Source of the DNA: Verrucomicrobiota bacterium
GTDB taxonomy: Bacteria > Verrucomicrobiota > Verrucomicrobiia > Limisphaerales > UBA11320
Assembly: GCA_016199985.1 (NCBI GenBank)
Contig: JACQFQ010000032.1
Location: 1 to 64,000 of the forward strand
DNA length: 64,000 nucleotides
Direction: 5' to 3'
Under the pieces are notes generated by a model. It did no database searches and had not been told where the DNA came from. It was given only the letters and a program-made list of their open reading frames with translations. The position numbers were made by a program, and so were the translations under genes. Of the stretch, positions 28,601 through 37,782 are shown one piece after another (position 1 is the first letter of the stretch; each line of letters begins with the position of its first letter).

Positions 28601-29283
28601 GACTTCCATACGAAGAGCTCGCCCGCCAGGCCGGGCTGTCCGGCGACGGACGCCAGGATCTGCCCGTCCTTCGAGAACGCGACGCCATTGACGTTCCCGC
28701 GGTGCCCTCGGAGCGAGCGAAGCGTTTCGCGAGTCGCGGTCGAACGCAGTTCCACTTCGGCGTAGCGAGCGACGGCCAGCGTGGCGTTGGAGGCGGAGAG
28801 CGCGAGGGACTGGATCGCGTTGCGCGCCGGCGACTGCGGCGGAACGTTCGGGACAACGAGCTCGCGCGGCTTGCCGCTCAGCGTGGATGGCGCGCCGGCG
28901 GCGATCCACTCCTTGAGCGTCGCAATCTCCGAGGCGTCGAGCTTCGCGCGCTTTCCCGGGGGCATGATCTTCTTCTTGCCCTCCTTTTCCCAACGGCCTT
29001 CCACCGCGAGGATCAGCAGGCTCTCCGAGCTCTTGCCGGGGACGATCGCGGGTCCGCTCTCGCCTCCCTTCAGCAGCCCCGCGTGGGATTCCATAACCAA
29101 GCCGCCTTCGGGGTCCTTCGCGCCATGGCACTCCAGGCAATGCTTGGCGAGGAGGGCGTCCGTGGCGTCGTATGTGATGGACGCGGCGGATCCAACGCAC
29201 GGAGCCGCGAGGCGACCCGCAACAGCCGCGAGAGTCGCGAGAGTCGTGAGGCGTCGTCGGCCGCTGGTCATGGGGATCGTCAT
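25684..29283 (-). CDS. cytochrome c / WD40 / pre-peptidase-like secreted protein (planctomycete-type)
   Basis: 1199 residues. The start MTIPMTSGRRRL lies 2 bp after the preceding stop, indicating coupling. Signal peptide at about 8-35. A 'planctomycete-type' cytochrome c domain carries the haem motif CLECH (about 50) and a downstream MPPGKRAKL with the possible axial Met. WD40 repeats run from about 150 to 430 (LASVAGQPG..., LVATGSYDQEIMVWSL, VLASASGDRTVKLWEV, LASSAEDRTVKIWDA). The rest is beta-rich, with pre-peptidase C-terminal-like domains (about 560-1100). Such proteins occur in periplasmic or surface operons with DUF1549/DUF1553 and DUF1501 proteins; their biochemical role is not established and they often sit with polysaccharide degradation genes. 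Third gene of this operon. Confidence 0.85.
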   Translation of the reverse strand: MTIPMTSGRRRLTTLATLAAVAGRLAAPCVGSAASITYDATDALLAKHCLECHGAKDPEGGLVMESHAGLLKGGESGPAIVPGKSSESLLILAVEGRWEKEGKKKIMPPGKRAKLDASEIATLKEWIAAGAPSTLSGKPRELVVPNVPPQSPARNAIQSLALSASNATLAVARYAEVELRSTATRETLRSLRGHRGNVNGVAFSKDGQILASVAGQPGLAGELFVWKSSDGSLIRKIDAHRDAIYSVDISPDGKLVATGSYDQEIMVWSLSDGSLIRSLHGHNGAVFDLAFRPDGKVLASASGDRTVKLWEVATGRRLDTLSQSTKDVYTLAWSRDGARLFAAGVDNRIRVWSVSATAQETTNPLLESRFAHEGSILRLVISLDGRSLASSAEDRTVKIWDAASLQEKAAFPSQPDLAPGLAFFKSGDDAFLAVGRLDGSTEHYKLTQPPSQAVTPPELLRLSPQGVRRGVASTLKAQGKNLAAAELRSGDPRLKARWRDSGSDSERTLEVAPAADMRRGTYTLTAAGPGGASKAVELWVDDIEQRFDDEASPGSDGKPAQLPVAWWATLRKPGDKRRFVFEARAGELLVLDLAAKSASSRLNARMELFGPDGLLVATGAPLEPGDPLIVYRVSSSGPHRVEVQDETLAGSADHFFRMSLGAFPFVVGAFPPSIPVGEARSVAWIGYNLPADAASMVKASEPGRIDVPLDPERCRFRSAPQLVAIERSGVLESEPNDAPGQALDVPVPGEAIGRLWRTDSASDVDHFGFHAKAGEILIIETYAAQQGSPADTKLEVLFPDGRPVPRALLQARRNTAINFRSVDAIGSGMRLDHYEEMELNELLYLGGDVMKFFRMPQGPDSDMVMYTRHGKRRAYLDTTSTGHALDEAGFIVTEHPPNATPANNGLPTFLLSYANDDDGDRALGTDSRLFFTAPADGRYVVRISEALGRGGERFSYRLLVRPPHPDFQVTLDGTNPAVPPGIGRMFTLKAERVDGFEGPIRVNVSGLPDGFSVSSPLVVEAGHDSAIGVITATKDAPQPKAETENRTQVTAEADIDGRLLISAVNPFGKIQRSETPPKLLVFLEPVGLTPGSSNQPSRIVIQPGQTVSAKLRVERHGHDDVITFEVNNLPHGVIVDNLGLNGITFLKGENERELFLSAAKWVQPMERPFFAMANQADRPCSAPVTLKIIPRSPSQAAAR

Positions 29284-29285
29284 GG

Positions 29286-31595
29286 TCAGTGGTTGAACAG
29301 GAATTCCCTGCTGCTGAGCAGCGCCCAATAGATGTCCTCGACCCGTGCGCGGCGTTCCGCTGGCGCGGCGGACTCAAGGCTCTCCACCATTCGCTGACGC
29401 TCCGTTTCCGAGGGCATCCGGCTGAGGGCGCTGAGGTAGGCCTCCTCAACGATCCGCCCCGCCGGCGCGGCGTCGCGGGCGATCCGCGAGGCGACGCTCT
29501 TCTCCGACGCCAGCTTCTTGTTGATCGCGTCGCCGTTCGCCAGATGCAGCGCCTGGGCCATGCTCGGCTCCGAGCTGCGCTCGCATTCGCAGGTTTTCTC
29601 CCTCTCAGGCCTGCCGAAGGTCTTCAGGAAATACGAGAACACGCGGGTGTCGGGAAGCTGAAGGGCTCGCAGGCCCGGTGGATACTTCTGTCCGAGCCCA
29701 GCGTTGGCGTTGCGGAGGTCTATTTGGAAGTCGGTGGGGACATCGGTGACCTGGGAGAACGCGTCGAGCATCACCTCGCCGTTCAGGCGACGCGGATAGT
29801 AACGCGAGTAGAATCGGTTTTCCCCCGCGTTCTCCTTCAGCGGCTTGCTGGATCGCTGATAGGTTTCGCTCTGAAGGATCGCGCGCATGAGCCGCTTCAG
29901 GTCATAGCCCTCGTCCGCGAGGAACTTCGCCGCCGCGCTCAGGAGCTTCTCATTGCTTGCGGGATTGGTGACACGGAGGTCGTCGACGTTCTCGACGAGG
30001 CCGATGCCATAGAAGTTTGCCCAGAGGCGATTGACGATGCTGCGGGTGAAGTAGGGGTTCTTGGGTGAAGTGAGCCATTCGGCCACGGACCCGCGCCGGT
30101 CGGCCGTGGCGCGGATATCGATCGGCGGCGCGTCCAGGGGCTTCGGCGCCTGCGGACGCCCTCGCAGCGGCTGGGCGATGTCGCCCTCGGCTGAGGCGAA
30201 GATGATGCGATCCCCGTCCGCGGCGCCGCTCTTCGCCCGCACCCGGGCGAAGAGATTCGCGAATCCGAAATACTCGTCGTTGGTCCACTTCTCCATCGGG
30301 TGGTTGTGGCACTTCGCGCAGTTGATCGACATCCCGAGGAAGGCCTGGGTGACGGTCTCGGCCATCGAGGTGGGATCGTCATGCAACGCGTAGAAGTTGG
30401 CCGCGCCGTTCTCGAGCGTGCTGCCTCGGGCCGTCACGATGTCGCGCACGAAGGCGTCCCAGGGTTGGTTGGCCGCCACGCGCGAGCGGATCCAGTGGTA
30501 GTAGCTCCACATCGCGCTCGGACGCAGCCGATCCCCGTTCACCAGCAGCAGGTCGCTCCACTTGTAGGTCCAGTAGTCCACGAACTCGGGCCGGGCCAAC
30601 AGGGCGTCGATGACGCGGTCGCGCTTCTTCGGATCCTTCGAATCGAGGAACTGCCGGGCTTCCTCCCGCGTCGGAAGGACTCCCATGGTGTCGAGAAAGG
30701 CGCGGCGAATGAACTCCTCGTCCGAGCAACGGGGGCTCGGCGGCAGGCGGAGCTCCTCCAGCTTCTCCAGCACGAGGTCATCGATGAAGTTGCGCCGCGG
30801 CGCGGCGACGAAGACTTGGGCGTCGACGGCGTTGGTGAACGGGACAACGACGCGCGCGATCGCGAGCCGGCTGAGATACCATGCCGTGATCGCGCCTTCG
30901 CCATATCCCTGCACTTTCACGTTCCCGGCGTCGTCCACCAGCGTCACGGCGGAGTTCGCGTCGGTGTACTTCACCCACCGGGTCACGTCCTGCTCGGCGC
31001 CATCGGTGAAACGGGCGCGAACCGTGAACGCCTGCGTCATCCCCGGCCGCAACGACACCGTCTCCGGAATGATGCGCAGGTTGGCGATGCGGGGATCGTC
31101 CGCCTTGGGGCCCGGCGTTCCCGCGGCGATCCACTGGCTGAGGATTCTGTATTCGATCGAGTTTGTCGTGAACCGCTGGGCGCCTTTGTGCGGGACGGCC
31201 GCCGTTGGCTTGAGCAGGAGGAGACTGTAGGCGGGATCGTGCAGGTTGACGCGTCGTCCAAGCGCGCTGCGGGTGATGGCGCGGAAATCGCCGTCGTCGT
31301 CGTAACCGCGCAGCGACAGCTTGAAGCCTCCCTGGCCGCCCGCCGCGCCGTGGCAGGCGCCGGAACTGCACCCGGTCTTCGCGAGCACGGGTTGAACATG
31401 ATTGCGAAAGGTCCAAGCGGACGACTCGGCAACGCCGCCGACTTTCGCTTCTGCGCGTGCGGAGGGTTGGCCCTGGATCGCGACGCCGATGAGCGTCATC
31501 CACGCGAGAGCGCATGGGAGGGCGTGGAGGAGTCGGGACAAGGGCGAGGCGGCTAACGAGGCGGCGCGGGCGGTCCGTGGAGGGGGGTGTCGCAT
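29286..31595 (-). CDS. DUF1549/DUF1553 cytochrome-c-like secreted protein
   Basis: 769 residues. Signal peptide with hydrophobic core at about 25-45 (ALPCALAWMTLIGVAIQG). A first haem-like motif C-S-S-G-A-C-H-G occurs near 76 with the expanded spacing usual for this family. An Ig/BIG2-like domain follows (about 165-255; LRPGMTQAFTVRARFTDGAE), then DUF1549 (about 265-480; RRAFLDTMGVLPTREEARQF, WSDLLLVNGDRL) with a second motif CAKCHNHPMEKW (about 428), and DUF1553 (about 500-750; TRSIVNRLWANFYGIGLV, YYPRRLNGEVMLDAFSQVTD). Probably a periplasmic or surface protein. Its stop is 2 bp before the cytochrome/WD40 start, and the DUF1501 gene ends 9 bp upstream. Catalytic activity is unknown. Confidence 0.9.
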   Translation of the reverse strand: MRHPPPRTARAASLAASPLSRLLHALPCALAWMTLIGVAIQGQPSARAEAKVGGVAESSAWTFRNHVQPVLAKTGCSSGACHGAAGGQGGFKLSLRGYDDDGDFRAITRSALGRRVNLHDPAYSLLLLKPTAAVPHKGAQRFTTNSIEYRILSQWIAAGTPGPKADDPRIANLRIIPETVSLRPGMTQAFTVRARFTDGAEQDVTRWVKYTDANSAVTLVDDAGNVKVQGYGEGAITAWYLSRLAIARVVVPFTNAVDAQVFVAAPRRNFIDDLVLEKLEELRLPPSPRCSDEEFIRRAFLDTMGVLPTREEARQFLDSKDPKKRDRVIDALLARPEFVDYWTYKWSDLLLVNGDRLRPSAMWSYYHWIRSRVAANQPWDAFVRDIVTARGSTLENGAANFYALHDDPTSMAETVTQAFLGMSINCAKCHNHPMEKWTNDEYFGFANLFARVRAKSGAADGDRIIFASAEGDIAQPLRGRPQAPKPLDAPPIDIRATADRRGSVAEWLTSPKNPYFTRSIVNRLWANFYGIGLVENVDDLRVTNPASNEKLLSAAAKFLADEGYDLKRLMRAILQSETYQRSSKPLKENAGENRFYSRYYPRRLNGEVMLDAFSQVTDVPTDFQIDLRNANAGLGQKYPPGLRALQLPDTRVFSYFLKTFGRPEREKTCECERSSEPSMAQALHLANGDAINKKLASEKSVASRIARDAAPAGRIVEEAYLSALSRMPSETERQRMVESLESAAPAERRARVEDIYWALLSSREFLFNH

Positions 31596-31604
31596 GGGGC
31601 GAAG

Positions 31605-32981
31605 TCAGAACAATTCTCGGATGGGCTGGGCGCCGAAGTCCACAAGCGGGAACGGCCGGCCCGCCGGGCCGGGCAGATGGGTGTCGAGGTCGAGGCCGAG
31701 CGCGTGATACATCGTCGCCACAATCTCCTTCGGCTGCACGGGACGCTCCGCGGGATACGCGCCGATCTCGTCGCTCTTGCCCACGACGCGTCCGCCCTTC
31801 ACCCCGCCGCCCGCGAAGTTCACGGTCCAGCATTGCGGCCAGTGGTCGCGTCCACCGGTGGGATTGATCCGGGGGGTCCTGCCAAACTCGGCCAGCGCCG
31901 CGACCAGCGTGTTGTCGAGCATCCCGCGCTGAACGAGATCCTCGATCAGCGCGCTGTAGCCCTTGTCGTACATCGGCGCGACGATGTCCTTCATCCCCGC
32001 TATGGAGGTGAAGGGCTTGGATCCGTGGATGTCCCAGGTGATCTCGTCGAAGACGGTGATGAATGTGTTGATGGTGACGAACCGCACGCCCCGCTCCACG
32101 AGGCGGCGCGCGAGCAAGCAGGACTGGCCGAAGCGGGTGCGTCCGTAGCGATCGCGCACCTTCTCGGGCTCGCGTTCGAGATCGAAGGCCTCGCGCGCCT
32201 GGGAGCTGCTCATGAGCCGATACGCGTCGGCGAAGTTGGCGTCCATGAGCTTCGCTGACTCGCTGGCCTCGAAGTTTCGGAGGCTGTTCTCGACCACTTG
32301 GCGCAACCCGCGACGTCTTTCCAATCGGGCCTCCCCGATTTCCTGCGGCGGGAGCAGATCCGGAACCTTGAAATCCTTCTTGGAGGGATCCGCGTCGAGA
32401 ACGAAGGGGTCGTGCGCTTTCCCGAGGAAGCCGGCGTCCTGTCCATGAGGCATGTTTCCGCCGGTGGGGCCCATGGTTTCCGGGAGGATGACGTGCGCGG
32501 GCAGCTCGCTTCGGCGTCCCTTGAGGTAGCTGAGAGCGCATCCGACGTGGGGCGTGTTGATGCCGCCGGTGAAGAGACGGCCGGTCTGCATCATCTGATG
32601 CCCTGTGTCATGCACGGCGGCGGCAGTGTGATAGCAGGAACGCACGAGGGAAAACTTGTCGGCGACCGCGGCGTGCAGCGGAAGGATCTCGCTGATCTCG
32701 AACTCGGACGACTTCGTTCGGATGGGCTTGAACGGTCCGCGAATCTCGCGCGGCGCGTCGGGCTTCATGTCGAAGGTGTCGAGCTGGCTGGGGGCGCCGA
32801 GATTGAAGATGAGGATGCAGGATTTGTCGCCGGCTCCGGACTGATAGGGCTCCGCGGCGCGGGCTGCGGCCTGATGCGCCAGGGTCCATCCGAGGGCGCC
32901 GAGCGCTCCGACCTGGAGGAAATCGCGGCGTCGAATGCCATCGCAGGTGACAACCGAGCCTTTGCCTGACAATCGGATCAT
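31605..32981 (-). CDS. DUF1501 (sulfatase-like fold) Tat-exported protein
   Basis: 458 residues from MIRLSGKGSVVTCDGIRRRD. A twin-arginine signal is clear: RRRDFLQVGALGALGWTLAH. The DUF1501 body has the usual CILIFNLGAPSQLDTFDMKP at about 50-70, SCYHTAAAVHDTGHQMMQTG, and MLDNTLVAALAEFGRTPRIN near 375, followed by GRDHWPQCWTVNFAGGGVKG. The family has an alkaline phosphatase/sulfatase-like fold, but substrates are not established. It is the first gene of the three-gene operon. A longer frame starting 47 codons earlier crosses a region without family similarity, so I rejected it. Confidence 0.9.
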   Translation of the reverse strand: MIRLSGKGSVVTCDGIRRRDFLQVGALGALGWTLAHQAAARAAEPYQSGAGDKSCILIFNLGAPSQLDTFDMKPDAPREIRGPFKPIRTKSSEFEISEILPLHAAVADKFSLVRSCYHTAAAVHDTGHQMMQTGRLFTGGINTPHVGCALSYLKGRRSELPAHVILPETMGPTGGNMPHGQDAGFLGKAHDPFVLDADPSKKDFKVPDLLPPQEIGEARLERRRGLRQVVENSLRNFEASESAKLMDANFADAYRLMSSSQAREAFDLEREPEKVRDRYGRTRFGQSCLLARRLVERGVRFVTINTFITVFDEITWDIHGSKPFTSIAGMKDIVAPMYDKGYSALIEDLVQRGMLDNTLVAALAEFGRTPRINPTGGRDHWPQCWTVNFAGGGVKGGRVVGKSDEIGAYPAERPVQPKEIVATMYHALGLDLDTHLPGPAGRPFPLVDFGAQPIRELF

Positions 32982-33399
32982 AAGGACCTTCGTGTGTTCG
33001 CCGCCCAGCCTCGATGACATCCATGCCTCGTGGCGACGGGGCGTTGGGCGACGCCGATCAGTAAGGCAAACTTTCCATCCCCAGTCCATGCCCAAGTCAA
33101 GGCAACGGGGCGGCAGACTCACGACCTCAAACCTTCACCCCGTTCCCGTTCCTCGTCGCGTCCGTCGCGTTCGTTGCGTCGTTGCGGTGATATCTCGCCG
33201 CCCCTCTTTGCATGTCGGGCAGGAAGTTGAACCGCAACGACGCAACGGACGCGACGAAGGCGGGGTTTGATAACTGAGCGAACATCTTTGGATAATTGCT
33301 GCTTGCAGCTCAATGTCCCCACTTCACGGTGCCCACTCCAGTATTGACGGCGATTTGTGCAGCCCTGGGCTACCGGCCGCAGCGGGAAGCGGGAGCGAG
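32982..33399. other. intergenic region holding a palindromic element
   Basis: 418 bp between the start of the DUF1501 gene and the end of the pseudopilin gene (both minus strand). About a quarter is the palindromic element annotated separately. The remainder must hold the DUF1501 promoter. No further gene or RNA is evident. Confidence 0.5.
33151..33261 (-). repeat. dispersed palindromic element, copy 1
   Basis: The left arm (33151-33188) and right arm (33231-33261) are imperfect inverted repeats built from CGTCGCGTCCGT and GTTGCGTCGTTGCGGT; the left arm has a few extra bases. The internal sequence next to the right arm reads, on the minus strand, GCGGTTCAACTTCCTGCCC, which recurs in copies 2 and 3, so this copy is inverted relative to them. 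No coding capacity. It resembles a MITE or large REP-like element. Confidence 0.7.
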
Positions 33400-34239
33400 C
33401 TAGAACACATTCTGTTTCGCAAACCACTCCACGTCGGGGCTGTTGGGACTGGGACTGCTGGAATGGAATGCTCGAATGATCGGGATGAGGGTAGCGGGGT
33501 CCTGCCACTGTTTCACCACCACGCTGCCATCGGTGAAGCTCATAGTTCCACTACCCCTGTGGCGGGAGCTGGGAACCGAACCTCCAAAGCTATAAATAGA
33601 GGGCGGAGATCGGCTGGTGGCGCTGAAAACAAATTCTCCTCCGAAGATTGTATCCTCGTGTTCTTCCACAAAAAGGAAGGCGTTCCGCTTGATCGACCCC
33701 CGAAAACGGATTGCGCCAGGACGTGCAAACCCGACGTCACCTGACGAGATGAGCGCATTCAGCGAGTAGCTGCGAACACGGGGTGCTCTGCCGTCTGGGA
33801 GTTCGATGTAGGATCGATCGGCAGGGCAATGGAATATGTCAGGGCTGAGGCAGTAGGGCCCGAGGACAGATCTTTCCGGGTTTACAAGGAGAGATCGATC
33901 AGCGCTATCCGCGTGTTTGTAGGCACTGGTTTCTGTGCCTTTCTCATACATCATGACGTTCCAGACCCAATTGTTGGGAACGCCGGCGAGCACGGACTCC
34001 TGATAGTTCGGGGGGACCTTATCGTTATTGTCATCGCAGTAGAGATTCCAGGCGGCGGTGAGTTGCTTCAGGTTGTTAATACATACCACCCTTTTGGCTT
34101 GGTCCTTCCCCCGATTCAGGGCGGGCAGGAGAAGCGCTGCCAGCAACGCGATCACGGCGATCACCACTAAGAGTTCAATCAATGTGAAAGCTCTCCGGAC
34201 ACCCCCTGAGACCCCGAACCCGTTGCCGCTTTTATTCAT
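33400..34239 (-). CDS. type II pseudopilin-like protein with H-X9-DG motif
   Basis: 279 residues from [20 protein letters not shown]. The prepilin cleavage/methylation site and hydrophobic helix are classical: [20 protein letters not shown], with Glu at +5. The soluble part contains [20 protein letters not shown] and ends with [13 protein letters not shown], the H-X9-DG sorting motif of verrucomicrobial/planctomycete pseudopilins. A prepilin peptidase would process it at the inner membrane. No other type II secretion or pilus genes are in the window, so it relies on machinery elsewhere. It follows the Calx-beta/HAF gene after 55 bp containing a strong hairpin. Base composition looks less GC-rich than neighbouring operons (by eye). 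Confidence 0.85.
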   Translation of the reverse strand: MNKSGNGFGVSGGVRRAFTLIELLVVIAVIALLAALLLPALNRGKDQAKRVVCINNLKQLTAAWNLYCDDNNDKVPPNYQESVLAGVPNNWVWNVMMYEKGTETSAYKHADSADRSLLVNPERSVLGPYCLSPDIFHCPADRSYIELPDGRAPRVRSYSLNALISSGDVGFARPGAIRFRGSIKRNAFLFVEEHEDTIFGGEFVFSATSRSPPSIYSFGGSVPSSRHRGSGTMSFTDGSVVVKQWQDPATLIPIIRAFHSSSPSPNSPDVEWFAKQNVF

Positions 34240-34248
34240 GTCAACTAC

Positions 34249-34280
34249 TTCCCAAGGGGCGCTCTTGCGCCCCTTGGGAA
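34249..34280 (-). promoter_or_regulatory. perfect 14-bp intercistronic hairpin
   Basis: Arms TTCCCAAGGGGCGC (34249-34262) and GCGCCCCTTGGGAA (34267-34280) with a 4-nt loop. It lies between the Calx-beta/HAF stop and the pseudopilin ATG, ending 9 nt before that ATG and covering its likely ribosome site (GGGAAG). No U-run follows on the minus strand, so it is not a standard intrinsic terminator. It could limit read-through, protect the upstream mRNA or control pseudopilin translation. Confidence 0.55.
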
Positions 34281-34294
34281 ATCGCTTGATCGGT

Positions 34295-37200
34295 TCAGTT
34301 TGGGATGAGCAGGAACGCCCGTTGGATCCCATTAAGGTAACCCGTTCCACAGATCGATCCGCTTGAGTTCACGGAGGCGGCGGTGCTGAGAGTCCAACTG
34401 CCCGGGTTGGATACTTTGGTAATCAGATTTGCGATCTGGCCATTGTTGTACCAGATCACCGCGCGTTCGATGTATCCCGGAGTTCTTGAAACACCCACGA
34501 TGAGCCCGTTGTTGGCGATACTGAGAGCTCGAGAGTAGGTATCCCCAGGGAGCACTCCGAGGTCGACGAAGCCGAGGTGCTTTCCCGAGTCTGGCGCCTT
34601 GATGAAGGCGTGGGTCTGAACACTCGCGGTCATTGAGCTCCCGACCACCTCGTTGAGATCATTCACAGACGTGCCTTCGCTATTCACGGCATCGGAACCC
34701 CACAAAGTGCCTAGATCGTCACCGGGGTAGATGGCAAAGTACTGCGCCTGTGTTAGGAACGCGTGAGTGATCGGGGAGTCGTCTCGGTAAACGGACCTTC
34801 CAGTAACCCGATGTCCAAATGGATGGTTATTCACTCCGAGAGCATAGGATTGGAGCAACCCGTCTGTACCGGGCAGAGTGCCCAAGTCGTCTGTAAATCC
34901 GTTCTCCCAAACCACTGCTCGGTACTTACCTTGTGCGTTTACCCCCCAGCCCGCGATCCATTCTCCCGTGGTGTTGTCGCTAATCGCGTTCGCTTGTTGG
35001 TTACCTAGGCTTCCGGGTAGTGGCACCAGCATGGTCGCGTTCAGCGCGTCGGTCCATCTTATCGCCGAGTACAGTCCAAGCGCGGTGTTGTAATAGGTCC
35101 CCACCGTGGCTCCTGCGCTATTGATCCCAAACGCGTAGGCCGTCGCCGAGGCTCCGAGGGTGTAGCTGGTGAGGTCGGATAAGCCGCCGTTGTAGTAACG
35201 GAAGGAATGCGTGCCTGTGCCGAGGTAGGTCGGCGGAGTGTAATCGCCCACGACCATCCCTGAAGCGTTGATCCCGAAGCCGCGAGAGGTCGGATTGATC
35301 GGTGCTTGGTTCGTATTGGGATTGATCGTCCCCAGGTTGACGATGGTGTAACTGTTCGGAATGGGAAGAGTGTTCCCTGGATTATCGACGATCGTGATCG
35401 TTGCGGTGCTCGAACCGCCCAATGTGTAGAAGGGCGTGTCCATGCTGGGCGGCGGCACGAGGTCCAGCCGGACTGTCTCCGGCCCTTCGTTGCGCGAGTC
35501 AACTACGGCGGTCAATGTGAGCTGGAAATCGGTCTCGCCCGTTCCAAACGTCACAGAGCCTTGTGCCGGGGGGTCCAGGAGGTAGTCGCCTCCGTAGATC
35601 GCGCGCCCTGGCCCCAGCGGGAGGGTGTAGAACACTGTGAGCGAGGCGGCGGTTCCGCCTGTTCTTTGAAACAGGAAGACGCCTGTGTCCGCCGCCGCCG
35701 GATCTTCCGAGGCCGTGCTATCGAGTGCTGTGACGCTCACAGTGGGTGTGTCATTGTCCTGGATCGTCGCGACGGCGATGAAGTTGGGGTCGGTGGAATA
35801 GGTCAAACCGGGACGGATGGAGCACTCGATCCGCTCAGGCCCCTCCGCCAACGTGTCATCGATCGGAGTTACCGTGATGTCGAGGCTGGCTTGCCCAGCA
35901 AGGATGGTCACCGTGGCATGCTTGCTGGTGTCGACTTGAACATTGGCGCCGGCGACCGCCGACACGATGTAATCGTCCTCCGATGGCACTGGAGCTCCTG
36001 TGGATTGCGCGTTGGCCGCATCACGAAATGTCAGTGCCACGGTGAGCGGCTGCGCGGTGCTCCCGCCGGTTCGTGTGATGCGGAACACAGCGGGATCTGG
36101 TCCTGTTTCCGACGCGTTCGCGTCCACCGCGCTGATGCTCACCGTGGGTGTGCCCCAGGATACAATCGCTTCAACCGAGCCTTCTCCGAGGCTGGGCTGC
36201 CAGACGTTGTCGTTGTTGTTGTCGAGAAAGAGAGTGATGTGATCGATGCCGACAGGATTGGCGATGGGCGTGTAGGCGAAGCTGACCTTGCCTTGCGCGT
36301 CCGTCAGTCGCGTCGTCGGAGTGAAAGTTCCTGTTCTGCCTTGGTTTGGACCGCTGGTGATCGCGAATCCGATGCGCTGGCCCGTAATAGGCGCTGGCGA
36401 TTGAGCCAATGTTTGGAACACCGCGGTGATGGTGCAGGTCTGGCCCGGCTGCTTGGCCTGAGTATAGGCCTGAGGCATGAGCTGTCGCTGAGCGCCCCGA
36501 ACGAGGATCCACGGGGCAGTGAATCCGTTTTTGGAGTCCTGTTCGAGTGATCGGAATGGCGGTGCGTAGAAGGATGCTGGCGGCACCGCCGGGTATAGGA
36601 AATCCACGCACAGAGCGAATGGGTAGAAGCCCGCTGGCCAACTGAGGAAGCTAACGTGGGCGGAGGCGTGAAGATCGGTCAGATCACTTGCTTGCAGGAG
36701 ATCCAGCATCGGATGGCTCGCGACCAGAGCGACCTTGTCGGCGTCCGCGGGCCTGAATGTGAAGTTGCCAAATCCCCCTGCGACATCCAGCGTCTGCGTC
36801 TGAGTATCGGATCCGGACGATTGGCCCGTAACTATCAGAAACCCTGTGCGCGGTTGATTCGCGGGGTAACCTGTTTTGTCGACCGCGAAGTTCAGTAACT
36901 TCAATAGCTCAGATTTCGTCGTCGCACCGTAGTGCTGCGACCAGCTCGGATCGCCTCCTAAAAGAACGCCATTTCCGTTGGCTGCTGTGCTCCAGGTTTG
37001 TCGGTTAGCGATGGCTGCGTTCCAGAGGGCGGAGCTACTGCCCGATCCCGCCACTTCGATCCCTTTGTCATCCAAGATGATCACATCGAAGGCCGCGAAG
37101 TCCGCGACAGTCTTGGTGAGCCATGTGGCCTCGGTCCAGATCCGAGAACTGGTGGAGGACGTCCCGATGGGAGCGAAGCCGCTGCTGGCATCGTTGACAA

Positions 37201-37525
37201 TCTCCTGAAGCGTTGAAGAGGCGGTAGCATTCCCAGGATCGGAGACCGTTGTCGTTGGGCCATAGAACAAGGCTCGTTTCAAGGTGGCTGCGTTCGCAAT
37301 CCCGATCTGTACGAATAGGAGCAGCATGACAAGAGCGGTGAGCCTGGAGCCAAGGTGTTGTGATTCTCCGCATCTGAAATCCCCTTGGGACGAACTACCG
37401 GGTGAATCGGACCTCCAATCAACTCCTACCAACTGCGACCAACTGCGACCAACTGCGACCAACTGCGACCAACTGCGACCAACTGCGACCAACTTATTAC
37501 TCTCCACCGTATTTGGCTTATTCAT
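34295..37525 (-). CDS. secreted Calx-beta / HAF-repeat protein with tandem-repeat leader
   Basis: 1076 residues. The ATG at 37525 follows AAGGAAAAC, a good ribosome site. Residues about 11-31 are encoded by a 10-bp tandem repeat and read ([10 protein letters not shown])x2. The signal-peptide hydrophobic core comes late (about 60-78, [19 protein letters not shown]). Next is a region of unknown fold (90-330; an amidotransferase-like FYGPTTTV...VIILDDKG), a Big/Ig-like domain (380-460; [22 protein letters not shown]) and three Calx-beta domains (470-770; [26 protein letters not shown]). C-terminal HAF-type repeats follow ([30 protein letters not shown]; 785-1076). Probably extracellular. Odd points are the repeat-bearing leader and a base composition unlike its neighbours. 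Confidence 0.8.
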   Translation of the reverse strand: MNKPNTVESNKLVAVGRSWSQLVAVGRSWSQLVGVDWRSDSPGSSSQGDFRCGESQHLGSRLTALVMLLLFVQIGIANAATLKRALFYGPTTTVSDPGNATASSTLQEIVNDASSGFAPIGTSSTSSRIWTEATWLTKTVADFAAFDVIILDDKGIEVAGSGSSSALWNAAIANRQTWSTAANGNGVLLGGDPSWSQHYGATTKSELLKLLNFAVDKTGYPANQPRTGFLIVTGQSSGSDTQTQTLDVAGGFGNFTFRPADADKVALVASHPMLDLLQASDLTDLHASAHVSFLSWPAGFYPFALCVDFLYPAVPPASFYAPPFRSLEQDSKNGFTAPWILVRGAQRQLMPQAYTQAKQPGQTCTITAVFQTLAQSPAPITGQRIGFAITSGPNQGRTGTFTPTTRLTDAQGKVSFAYTPIANPVGIDHITLFLDNNNDNVWQPSLGEGSVEAIVSWGTPTVSISAVDANASETGPDPAVFRITRTGGSTAQPLTVALTFRDAANAQSTGAPVPSEDDYIVSAVAGANVQVDTSKHATVTILAGQASLDITVTPIDDTLAEGPERIECSIRPGLTYSTDPNFIAVATIQDNDTPTVSVTALDSTASEDPAAADTGVFLFQRTGGTAASLTVFYTLPLGPGRAIYGGDYLLDPPAQGSVTFGTGETDFQLTLTAVVDSRNEGPETVRLDLVPPPSMDTPFYTLGGSSTATITIVDNPGNTLPIPNSYTIVNLGTINPNTNQAPINPTSRGFGINASGMVVGDYTPPTYLGTGTHSFRYYNGGLSDLTSYTLGASATAYAFGINSAGATVGTYYNTALGLYSAIRWTDALNATMLVPLPGSLGNQQANAISDNTTGEWIAGWGVNAQGKYRAVVWENGFTDDLGTLPGTDGLLQSYALGVNNHPFGHRVTGRSVYRDDSPITHAFLTQAQYFAIYPGDDLGTLWGSDAVNSEGTSVNDLNEVVGSSMTASVQTHAFIKAPDSGKHLGFVDLGVLPGDTYSRALSIANNGLIVGVSRTPGYIERAVIWYNNGQIANLITKVSNPGSWTLSTAASVNSSGSICGTGYLNGIQRAFLLIPN
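37431..37490. repeat. 10-bp tandem repeat (six perfect units) in signal-peptide coding region
   Basis: Six identical copies of AACTGCGACC, with a degenerate unit before (37421-37430) and a partial one after. Because 10 is not a multiple of 3, gain or loss of one unit shifts the reading frame of the Calx-beta/HAF gene; three units encode 10 residues. This is the classical layout of a slipped-strand (phase-variable) locus. Confidence 0.9.
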
Positions 37526-37782
37526 TGTTTTCCTTGTGTGGTTGTTTCCTCGATGAGGGTTTGTTTGGTTCCCTTTTCTCAAGCTCACGAAAGCCACTGG
37601 CTGAGCTGTTGGGAGGACTACGCCGATCCCGATGGTCCGTCAACGAGATTATGGGATTTGGTGGAGCAGTTTCTCGATAGCCACTCGAGTGGTAGGAGCG
37701 CTCGCGGCCTGACAGCGATAATGGAGCGGTGACCCAGGACTTCGGCGTGGGCTGATCTCTCGATCGGGGGCCTTGCCCTGTT

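Noticed and set aside
34249..34280. Intrinsic terminator of the Calx-beta/HAF gene
   Set aside because: The hairpin is strong, but no U-run follows on either strand; recorded as a regulatory hairpin instead.
37431..37490. Repeat array resembling a CRISPR
   Set aside because: Units are 10 bp and contiguous without spacers; it is a simple tandem repeat.
37538..37732. 64-codon plus-strand frame as a gene or transposase remnant
   Set aside because: No recognised motif, no clear ribosome site; kept only as a note in the intergenic entry.
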